From Petrotoga sp. UBA5851 (lineage in GTDB: Bacteria; Thermotogota; Thermotogae; Petrotogales; Petrotogaceae): a stretch of 10,996 bases of DNA. The position numbers were made by a program, and so were the translations under genes. Positions 5,519 through 10,996 of this stretch are shown here, piece by piece. The stretch covers positions 47,084 to 58,079 of the forward strand of contig DJGH01000010.1 of the NCBI GenBank assembly GCA_002431635.1, given 5' to 3'. The notes beneath the pieces are model-generated. The model searched no databases. It was not told the DNA's origin and saw nothing but the letters and a program-made list of their open reading frames with translations. The stretch's first letter is position 1. Each line of letters begins with the position of its first letter.

Positions 5519-7649
5519 GGCTATTCCCCCTTAAAGCTGTTTCATATCCTTTTTCTTTAAGGTATTCATTGATCTTCATGCTCACATCCGGATAAGAGGA
5601 AGAAAGTTCTTGTGAAATCTCCATAAGTCTTATGGCTTTTTCTTCATTTATCTCAAGCTTTTGCAGATAAACTGAAATATCTGAGCCGTTTAGGACAAAC
5701 GTATACGGATCGTCCAAAAAGTCAACCGAGTTCACGGCATACCATTGTCTTATTTTCAGCGCCATGTCAGGATATATGAACTCAATATCTGTTATCACTT
5801 CTTCTATTTTTTCGCCTATCCTCTCAATTCCTTCAGAAAGCTTTGCATTCGCAAGATAACTTATTACGTCCATGCCTTTTGAGATGAATGTAACAGGATC
5901 AGCAAAGAAATCAAGCTTATTTAAACCTTTTACAGAGGTATAAAGCGGTATCTTATAGTTTGGCGTATTGTAATAAAAAGATTTCACTATCGTCTGCGCA
6001 ATAGGAACAGCTGCAGTTGAAGATAAAAGATCCTTTCCGTCAACCCTTACTGATAGGCTTGTGCTTCCGGTATCACCTGTAAACCACGCCGCACTTTCGG
6101 CAGTTCCGGTTTTTCCAACCAGTTCAACCCCCTGTACATTTGCACGTTTAGCGCTCCCAGAAACAACAGTTTCCCTTAATAACTGAACCATGGAAGCATA
6201 GGTCTGCGGCGAAATTCCCTCTACTTTTCTTTCAATAGAAGGATTTTGCCTGAAAATAATGTTTCCGCGTCGGTCATAAACTTCAAAAACTGAGAATATC
6301 TTAGGTATAAGTCCATAATTTGAGAACATCGTATAAGCTCTTACCATATTGTATGGATTAGTCTCTAGTGTGCCCAAAGACAGAGTCAGGTCTCCTGGAT
6401 ATTTGCCCTTTATACCTATGTTCTTCTTAAGAAAGTCTTCTATTTTCTGTATGGAGTTGGTTGGCGATGTTGAAACATGCATAGCAAGATAAATAGAAGA
6501 AATGTTTATCGAATTTACCAAGGATTCTTTAAGTGTTACTTCACCTCTGAACTTCTTATCAAAGTTTTGAGGTTTCCATCCTCCAAAGTCCGTAGGCTTA
6601 TCGGGCAGTATAGTATCAAAGGTATAGCCGTTTTCTATTGCCATGGAGTAATAGAAAGGCTTTACTCCGGATCCTATCTGTTGCTGGGAAAGAAATGCAG
6701 AGTACTGGCTGCCCCAAAATCCAAGCATCTCACCCGTTTTATTATTTATAGCAATACCGCATGCAGTTGCGGGCATAGTCACGGATTCGAATATATCTTT
6801 ATCAAACGTGCTTTTTATGACATATCCGCCTGATTTCAGATTAAGCTCCTTCAGTTCGCTTATGCATTGATAGATAAGTTCAACATAACGGTCTTCATAT
6901 GTAAATTTTTTAAACTCCATCTTTTCCAGATCTTCTGCTGCCTTTTTAAGGTCAATAGTATTCTTAAGGCTTGATCCTCCCAGAGAGTTGAGTAGTGCCT
7001 GCGCCTGTTTCCTGGCTCTGTCGGGATGACGGTATGGGTCATATATAGAAGGTCCGTTTATTATACCAACCAAAACAGCCATCTCTGCAAAACTCAGATC
7101 ATTTATATTTTTTTTGAAGTACCTATCAGCTGCAGCCGGAAATCCAAGTATATCGTTTCCAAGATAGGCTGCATTATTCATATACGCTTCAAGTATTTCA
7201 TCCTTAGAGTAGGATCTTTCAATAAAAAAAGCAAGCATTATATCAAGCATCTTTCTTTTTATGGTTTTTTCGTTTGAAAGATAAACCATCTTTGCCAGCT
7301 GTTGGGTTATGGTGCTTCCGCCCTGTGAAAAATCCAGTGTAAAAGCATTTATAACTACTGCTCTTATAAAAGATTTGAGGTTAAACCCGTAATGTTCATA
7401 AAAATCCCTATCTTCAGACCATAAAAGTGTATTTATAAGGTTCACAGGCATATCCGCAAGCTTTACATACTTGTACTTGGTAGGTAAGATTAGTTCACCG
7501 TTCCTGAACAGATAAGTGTTATAATTAGAGTTAATAAAAAATATGGAGTTTGAATTTTTATAAAAATTGTATGTGTAAATAAAAAGAAAAGCAAAAAAAC
7601 ACATACCTACCGCAAATCCTATAAAAAAACTTCTGAAATATTTTTTCAC
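5505..7649 (-). CDS. Bifunctional class A penicillin-binding protein (GT51 glycosyltransferase + transpeptidase)
   Basis: Polymerises lipid II into glycan strands and cross-links the peptides, at the outer face of the cytoplasmic membrane. I place the start at GTG 7649 (714 residues) because GGGAGG lies seven bases upstream; an in-frame TTG at 7664 overlaps that site. One membrane anchor at about 8-29. GT51: catalytic Glu79 in WSEDRDFYEHYG, GGSTITQQLAK at 110-120, the RKxxE motif present as RKMLD with Asp136 in place of Glu, and LEAYMNNAAYLG. Transpeptidase: Ser327 and Lys330 (SGVK), Ser380-Asn382 (SIN), Lys513-Thr-Gly-Thr (KTGT). Residues after about 560 are an extra C-terminal region with two related modules. 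All key transpeptidase residues are present. The last bases overlap the next gene. Expression is from the divergent promoter at 7700-7708. Confidence 0.95.
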   Translation of the reverse strand: MKKYFRSFFIGFAVGMCFFAFLFIYTYNFYKNSNSIFFINSNYNTYLFRNGELILPTKYKYVKLADMPVNLINTLLWSEDRDFYEHYGFNLKSFIRAVVINAFTLDFSQGGSTITQQLAKMVYLSNEKTIKRKMLDIMLAFFIERSYSKDEILEAYMNNAAYLGNDILGFPAAADRYFKKNINDLSFAEMAVLVGIINGPSIYDPYRHPDRARKQAQALLNSLGGSSLKNTIDLKKAAEDLEKMEFKKFTYEDRYVELIYQCISELKELNLKSGGYVIKSTFDKDIFESVTMPATACGIAINNKTGEMLGFWGSQYSAFLSQQQIGSGVKPFYYSMAIENGYTFDTILPDKPTDFGGWKPQNFDKKFRGEVTLKESLVNSINISSIYLAMHVSTSPTNSIQKIEDFLKKNIGIKGKYPGDLTLSLGTLETNPYNMVRAYTMFSNYGLIPKIFSVFEVYDRRGNIIFRQNPSIERKVEGISPQTYASMVQLLRETVVSGSAKRANVQGVELVGKTGTAESAAWFTGDTGSTSLSVRVDGKDLLSSTAAVPIAQTIVKSFYYNTPNYKIPLYTSVKGLNKLDFFADPVTFISKGMDVISYLANAKLSEGIERIGEKIEEVITDIEFIYPDMALKIRQWYAVNSVDFLDDPYTFVLNGSDISVYLQKLEINEEKAIRLMEISQELSSSYPDVSMKINEYLKEKGYETALRGNSHEDQ
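5547..5915 (-). repeat. Tandem duplication inside the penicillin-binding protein C-terminus (two modules of about 60 residues)
   Basis: Module A (residues about 579-640, GTG numbering) begins LDFFADPVTFISKGMDVISYL and module B (about 642-701) begins VDFLDDPYTFVLNGSDISVYL, with 10 of 21 positions identical. Both continue through a helix to a second matching block, YPDMALKIRQWY versus YPDVSMKINEYL. Module B is about four residues shorter in the middle. The likeness is at protein level; the DNA has diverged. I do not recognise the module family. Confidence 0.75.
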
Positions 7650-7699
7650 TGAATTTCCTCCCAAAGTTCTTTTTACTAAGTATTTCTCGTATCAAAATT

Positions 7700-7708
7700 A
7701 TTATATCA
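7700..7708 (-). promoter_or_regulatory. Extended -10 promoter element for the penicillin-binding protein operon
   Basis: In the minus direction the sequence reads TGATATAAT, a TGn extension plus a perfect TATAAT hexamer (7705 to 7700). A start near 7692 would give a leader of roughly 43 bases to the GTG at 7649. No good -35 hexamer is at 17 bases, which is common for extended -10 promoters. The 83-base divergent gap (7650-7732) must also hold the plus-strand promoter. Only weak candidates (TATTAT at 7699-7704, TATCAT at 7704-7709) are visible for it, overlapping this one. Confidence 0.55.
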
Positions 7709-7732
7709 TATCTCATTCCGAGGTGCATACAA

Positions 7733-8344
7733 ATGAAATATCTATTAAGATTCAAGAAATATTCATGTCTTTCATACATATCCCACAACGATATAGCCAG
7801 AACAGTAGATATGTTCATGAGAAGATCCGGTTGTCCTATGGATTATTCACAGGGCTTTCATCCAATGCCGCTGATCTCATACTCACCTGCTATTCCTCTG
7901 GGATTTATAAACAGGGCTGTGTATCTTACCATACAGACTAAAGATCATTTTGATTTTTCAACGGTATCGGGCAGTATACAAAAAGGATTAGATCTTTTGG
8001 AACACATGGAGACTGCTCCTTCTTTCAAACTTTCGGCAGAGATTAAAGGATACCGTTTTAAATGCTATCTTTCCGAAAATACTTTCAAAAAGTTAATTTC
8101 ATACGAAACTTCAACTATAGAAAAAGGAAAAAACAGTTATGATTTTAAAAAACTGTTTATGGATTTCACATATTGCGTGAATAAAAAAGGCTTTTTTATG
8201 ATACAATATACTCAGGAAAGCGATATGCTTTTCAATCCTTTTAAGCTGGTTAAGGATGGATTTGAACCGGAAAAGGATTTTTTTATTCCAATATGCGATG
8301 AGGCCGTATGGAGGGCTGGATATGAAAAAAATACTGGTTGTTGA
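7733..8344 (+). CDS. DUF2344 (radical SAM-linked, TIGR03936-type) protein, free-standing
   Basis: A 203-residue protein. Residues 1-65 carry the family signature: RFKKYSCLSYISHNDIART, then FMRRSGCPMDYSQGFHPMP, then ISYSPAIPLGF, matching the consensus f.K....flSHLD..R....RA..P..ySqGF.P.P......lplG. In many bacteria this domain is fused to, or next to, a radical SAM B12-binding protein. Neither is in this window. Its biochemical function is not established as far as I know. The ATG start is preceded by GAGGTG seven bases upstream. It is the first gene of the plus-strand unit, and its last 23 bases overlap the response regulator, so the two are probably co-translated. The C-terminal third is less conserved. 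Confidence 0.87.
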   Translation: MKYLLRFKKYSCLSYISHNDIARTVDMFMRRSGCPMDYSQGFHPMPLISYSPAIPLGFINRAVYLTIQTKDHFDFSTVSGSIQKGLDLLEHMETAPSFKLSAEIKGYRFKCYLSENTFKKLISYETSTIEKGKNSYDFKKLFMDFTYCVNKKGFFMIQYTQESDMLFNPFKLVKDGFEPEKDFFIPICDEAVWRAGYEKNTGC

Positions 8345-8681
8345 TGATTCTGAAGTATTGCGCAACATACTTACTTTCAATCTCAAGCACGCCGGATATG
8401 ATGTACAGGAAGCCATTAACGGAAAAGATGCCATAGATAAGATTAAAAAAGTACGTCCTGATACCATATGCCTCGATATTATGATGCCTATAATGGACGG
8501 TTTTACCGTTCTGAAAATACTCAAGGACGAAGGTATGGATATTCCTGTTATTGTACTCACAGCAAAAGGCGGAGAAGATGATGAGCAGAACGCTTTGTCT
8601 TTAGGTGCAAGAAAAGTGCTTACCAAGCCTTTCAGTCCTAAGCAGCTTATCGATACCGTCAAATCTCTTGTCGGAGAGTAG
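8322..8681 (+). CDS. Single-domain response regulator (CheY-like receiver)
   Basis: A 119-residue receiver domain with no output domain. Key residues are all present: acidic pair Asp8/Asp9 (VVDD), phospho-acceptor Asp52 (CLDIMMP), Thr80 (LTAK) and Lys102 (TKPF). It should therefore be phosphorylated by a histidine kinase not found here. The start at 8322 is chosen because GGAGGG lies seven bases upstream and the product then begins MKKILVVDD. An upstream in-frame ATG at 8256 would only add 22 residues overlapping the DUF2344 gene. The stop is three bases before the phosphatase start, so a signalling link between receiver and phosphatase is likely: such pairs often act like the receiver-phosphatase fusions in which phosphorylation controls PP2C activity. 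Confidence 0.93.
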   Translation: MKKILVVDDSEVLRNILTFNLKHAGYDVQEAINGKDAIDKIKKVRPDTICLDIMMPIMDGFTVLKILKDEGMDIPVIVLTAKGGEDDEQNALSLGARKVLTKPFSPKQLIDTVKSLVGE

Positions 8682-8684
8682 ATT

Positions 8685-10076
8685 ATGAGTGATTATAAAA
8701 GGATTTACAATAAACTTAACTCTATTTTGAACGCTTTTTCCGATGACACCGATGATACTGCGGAGCTTCAGGAAAGAGTGGATAAGCTCATTGACATATA
8801 CATAAACGAGCTTAATAATTATAAAGTGAAAATTGAAGAAAACACCCTCATTCTTCAGGCTCAGTTTGAAGAAATATCTAGAACATATGAAGAGCTTACC
8901 ACTGTTCTGGATATAAGTAAGATGGTTTTCTCAGTCAAAGATCCCAGACTCGCCATAGAAAATGTTGTCACACGGTTAAAAGATGTAATAAACTTTAGAA
9001 ATATAGTAGTGGGAGAGTTTATCCTTAACGATGATTATCACGACTTTAATCTTTTGTATTCAGAGTTTCTTGATGCTGATCTGAATATACTTCCGCTTCT
9101 TAACATAATGAACAGGACTAAACCTATTAAAACTATTTTAAAAGAGCGTGATGAGATAAACGATTATCCGGACTCCATGCTTTTGGTGCCTATAAAGTCT
9201 CAGATAAAGATTTGGGGATTTCTTCTGCTTTACGGGAAAAAAGACCGTTCAATATTTCTGGCCTCAGATAAAAAAATTTTAGAGTCAGTTGCCGAACAGC
9301 TCGCATTCGGATTTGATACTATGAACTATCTTAAAGAGCGTATAAAACAGCAGAAAATGGACGAACAGCTGAAACTCGCAAAAGAAATACAGGAGTCTCT
9401 TTTACCTAAGACTTTGCCCACATTTGAAAAGATTCAGCTTTCAACCTTTTACCGATCTGCTTTCGATGTCGGCGGTGATTACTACGATGCTTTAAAACTT
9501 AGCGAAACAAAGCTTTTTGCTATTCTCGCCGATGTTTCCGGCAAGGGTGTTCCTGCTGCACTTATAATGAGCTCTCTTAAAGGCGTGGTGAGGAGCAAGG
9601 TGGAAAATGCCGCCGATCTCGGTGAAGTTGTTAACTATATAAACAACTTTCTTAGCAGAAGTCTGCCTTCAGATAGATTTGTAACTGCCATATTTGTACT
9701 CGTTGATTCAGAAAACAAAACCCTTCAGGTAATAAATGCCGGACATAACGAATCGCCTTTTTTTATAGACGGAAAGTTTTATTCCAGCAAAGCCGGAGGA
9801 TTACCGCTCGGAATACTTGAGGACAACGCTTACTCTCCAGAAAAATTCGAGTATACGGAAGATCTTGTCTTTTTTACATATACCGACGGACTGACTGAGG
9901 CTCGCAACCCTAAAAAAGATGAGTACGGCTGGGAAAGATTACAAAGCTTAATGCAACTGATAAAAAGAGATAACACGGATGTAATAGTTAATAGTATAAT
10001 AGATTCGGTAGATACTTTTGTAGAAAATGCCGAGCAGCATGATGATACAACTTTACTTGCAATTAAAAGTTTTTAG
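8685..10076 (+). CDS. GAF-domain PP2C serine phosphatase (SpoIIE/RsbU type)
   Basis: Dephosphorylates phosphoserine/threonine on a partner, typically a STAS-domain anti-sigma antagonist, in partner-switching pathways. The 463-residue product has an N-terminal helical, likely coiled-coil stretch (about 24-75), a GAF-like sensor (about 76-212), a linking helix ending LAKEIQESLLP (231-241), then the phosphatase. Metal-binding motifs are seen: Asp265 in VGGDYYD, Asp283 in LADVSGKG, INAGHN at 350-355, Asp401 in TYTDGLTEA and Asp453/454 in HDDTTLLA. No membrane segment, so cytoplasmic. The ribosome site GGAGAG lies within the end of the receiver gene. It is followed after 12 bases by yebC, whose ribosome site overlaps this gene's stop. 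No anti-sigma factor, STAS protein or sigma gene is in the window, so the target is unknown. Confidence 0.94.
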   Translation: MSDYKRIYNKLNSILNAFSDDTDDTAELQERVDKLIDIYINELNNYKVKIEENTLILQAQFEEISRTYEELTTVLDISKMVFSVKDPRLAIENVVTRLKDVINFRNIVVGEFILNDDYHDFNLLYSEFLDADLNILPLLNIMNRTKPIKTILKERDEINDYPDSMLLVPIKSQIKIWGFLLLYGKKDRSIFLASDKKILESVAEQLAFGFDTMNYLKERIKQQKMDEQLKLAKEIQESLLPKTLPTFEKIQLSTFYRSAFDVGGDYYDALKLSETKLFAILADVSGKGVPAALIMSSLKGVVRSKVENAADLGEVVNYINNFLSRSLPSDRFVTAIFVLVDSENKTLQVINAGHNESPFFIDGKFYSSKAGGLPLGILEDNAYSPEKFEYTEDLVFFTYTDGLTEARNPKKDEYGWERLQSLMQLIKRDNTDVIVNSIIDSVDTFVENAEQHDDTTLLAIKSF

Positions 10077-10088
10077 GAGGGATATAAG

Positions 10089-10844
10089 ATGTCAGGCCAC
10101 AATAAATGGGCGAATATTAAGCACAGAAAAGGTGCACAGGATGCGAAAAGATCGCAGATGTTCACAAAAATTATCAGAGAATTGACGGTTGCAGCCAGAG
10201 AAGGCGGAGCTGTACCTGATTCAAACCCGAGATTGAGAACCGCTATAGAAAAAGCAAGAGAAGCAAACATGCCCAAAGACAAAATCGAATCGGCCATAAA
10301 TAAAGGTATTGGTGCTGAAGGAGCAGATGCGCTCGTTGAAATAATGTACGAAGGTTATGGTCCCGCAGGTGTGGCCCTTATAATTTCAGTAGTTACAGAT
10401 AATAAAAATAGAACTGCTCAGGAAATAAGGCACCTGTTATCCAGACATGGCGGAGCATTGGCAGAAAATGGAGCCGTTTCCTGGAATTTTGAGAGAAAGG
10501 CTATTCTGGAAGTTCCGAAGAATGAAATAACCGATTCCGATGCTTTCCTTATGGCAGCCATTGATGCAGGAGCAGAGGATGTAGATGATTCAGACGATCC
10601 GGTAGAAGTTGTAGGTCCGGTAGAGTCTCTGGGAAATATGAGAAACTCCATACAGAACTCCGGTTTTACAGTAAAAGCTCAGTTGAGTTATCTGCCAAAA
10701 ACTACAGTAAAAATGACTGGATCAGATGCGGAAAAATTATTGAAGCTTCTGGATTCCCTGGATGACAACGATGATGTTCAGGAAGTATTTGGAAATTATG
10801 AAATAGACGAAGCTGAAATGGAAAAACTGGCTCAGAATATGTAA
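10089..10844 (+). CDS. yebC: YebC/PmpR (TACO1) family translation factor
   Basis: The 251-residue product has the canonical start MSGHNKWANIKHRKGAQDAKR, the NMPKDKIESAINKG segment near 64-77, MYEGYGPAG, the NKNRTAQEIRHLLSRHGG motif near 108-125, and the acidic C-terminal region. YebC proteins were long called transcriptional regulators. Newer work (known of the family, not shown here) points to a ribosome-associated role in translating proline-rich stretches, like mitochondrial TACO1. The AGGAGG site is 8-9 bases before ATG and overlaps the preceding stop. It is the last gene of the unit: the terminator stem begins in its stop codon. Length is usual for the family. Confidence 0.97.
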   Translation: MSGHNKWANIKHRKGAQDAKRSQMFTKIIRELTVAAREGGAVPDSNPRLRTAIEKAREANMPKDKIESAINKGIGAEGADALVEIMYEGYGPAGVALIISVVTDNKNRTAQEIRHLLSRHGGALAENGAVSWNFERKAILEVPKNEITDSDAFLMAAIDAGAEDVDDSDDPVEVVGPVESLGNMRNSIQNSGFTVKAQLSYLPKTTVKMTGSDAEKLLKLLDSLDDNDDVQEVFGNYEIDEAEMEKLAQNM

Positions 10845-10880
10845 ATAAAATGGGGACATCGTCCCCGTTTTATTTTCTTT
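10843..10880 (+). terminator. Intrinsic terminator behind yebC
   Basis: Arms 10843-10857 and 10861-10875 form a 15-bp stem with one T-G pair (core GGGGAC/GTCCCC) around a three-base loop ATC. The right arm continues into a T-rich tail (TTTTATTTTCTTT). The stem begins inside the yebC stop codon. Because its outer A/T pairs are symmetric, it might also work in the other direction, but no minus-strand gene ends here. Confidence 0.9.
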
Positions 10881-10892
10881 GGAGTGTATATT

Positions 10893-10996
10893 TTGAAAAA
10901 AAATGTTTTTTTAATATGCATCCTGTTATGTTCTTTGTCTTTCTTTGGAAGAGAAAGTTCGATTATTGCCGATTACAAAAATTCCCTTCAAATAAA
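10893..10996 (+). CDS. N-terminus of an exported protein (cut by window end)
   Basis: Starting from TTG at 10893, 34 codons are open to the window edge. The product starts MKKNVFLICILLCSLSFFG, a lysine-led hydrophobic stretch typical of a Sec signal peptide, followed by a polar region (RESSIIADYKNS). GGAGTG at 10881-10886 is a well-placed ribosome site. The nearby ATG at 10903 is in another frame and stops after three codons, so it is not the start. There is no clear lipobox. Family cannot be named from so little sequence. It begins 48 bases after yebC, beyond a terminator, so it may have its own promoter or depend on readthrough. Confidence 0.65.
   Translation, partial: MKKNVFLICILLCSLSFFGRESSIIADYKNSLQI

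Noticed and set aside
5507..5580. 13-bp direct repeat ATTGATCTTCATG (5507-5519 and 5568-5580)
   Set aside because: Both copies encode MKIN, one at the start of the Crp-like gene and one near the PBP end; similarity stops right after, so it is probably coincidence.
6477..7277. Short open frames on both strands within the PBP gene
   Set aside because: The GT51 and transpeptidase motifs are all in the long minus-strand frame; these are out-of-frame shadows.
7558..7941. Frames across the divergent gap and the start of the DUF2344 gene (minus 7558-7818, plus 7723-7941)
   Set aside because: They lack good ribosome sites and conflict with the well-supported PBP and DUF2344 frames; the minus one also spans the promoter.
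8111..8662. 183-residue minus-strand frame opposite the receiver gene
   Set aside because: Antisense to a receiver with all catalytic residues; composition is that of a reversed coding frame.
1..10996. CRISPR array, tRNA/rRNA, insertion sequence or phage genes
   Set aside because: No regularly spaced repeats, tRNA-like cloverleaf, transposase motif or inverted-repeat boundary was seen on reading the window.

Overview
The window is AT-rich bacterial chromosome, gene-dense, with little intergenic space. It looks like a housekeeping region of a Thermotogota-like or related bacterium. The strongest clue is the minus-strand order rplU-prp-rpmA-(riboflavin ECF transporter S component)-rplM-rpsI-dnaG. 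From memory, unchecked, this matches Thermotoga maritima, where the Prp homologue TM1457 and the RibU homologue TM1455 lie in the same cluster. An L27 precursor starting MKLNLQFFA, paired with Prp, is also found in Firmicutes, Fusobacteria and Synergistota, so the phylum call is an inference. No mobile element, CRISPR array, tRNA or rRNA was seen.

Minus-strand block (transcribed right to left from about 7.7 kb to base 1). A class A penicillin-binding protein is read from an extended -10 promoter. It is followed by two overlapping small genes with degenerate Crp/cyclic-nucleotide-binding folds. After a 114-bp intergenic leader comes the ribosomal protein operon: L21, the L27-processing protease Prp, L27, a RibU-like membrane protein, L13 and S9. 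It ends in a strong intrinsic terminator. Primase (dnaG) starts only 16 bases after the terminator's T-tract and runs off the left edge with about 553 codons visible. Terminator readthrough probably sets the primase level, as in the classical rpsU-dnaG-rpoD operon.

Plus-strand block (7.73 kb to the right edge). This divergent unit encodes a free-standing DUF2344 (radical-SAM-linked) protein, a CheY-like receiver, a GAF + SpoIIE/RsbU-type PP2C phosphatase and the YebC/TACO1-family translation factor. Genes overlap or are a few bases apart until the terminator behind yebC. A new gene with a signal peptide starts after that and is cut by the window end.

Most genes are orthodox. The points worth a second look are the L27 mature N-terminus, which lacks the usual basic tail; the duplicated C-terminal module of the penicillin-binding protein; the two Crp-like genes coupled to it; the possible leader RNA before rplU; and the terminator between rpsI and dnaG. 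I do not see clear evidence of a wholly new defence or mobile system.
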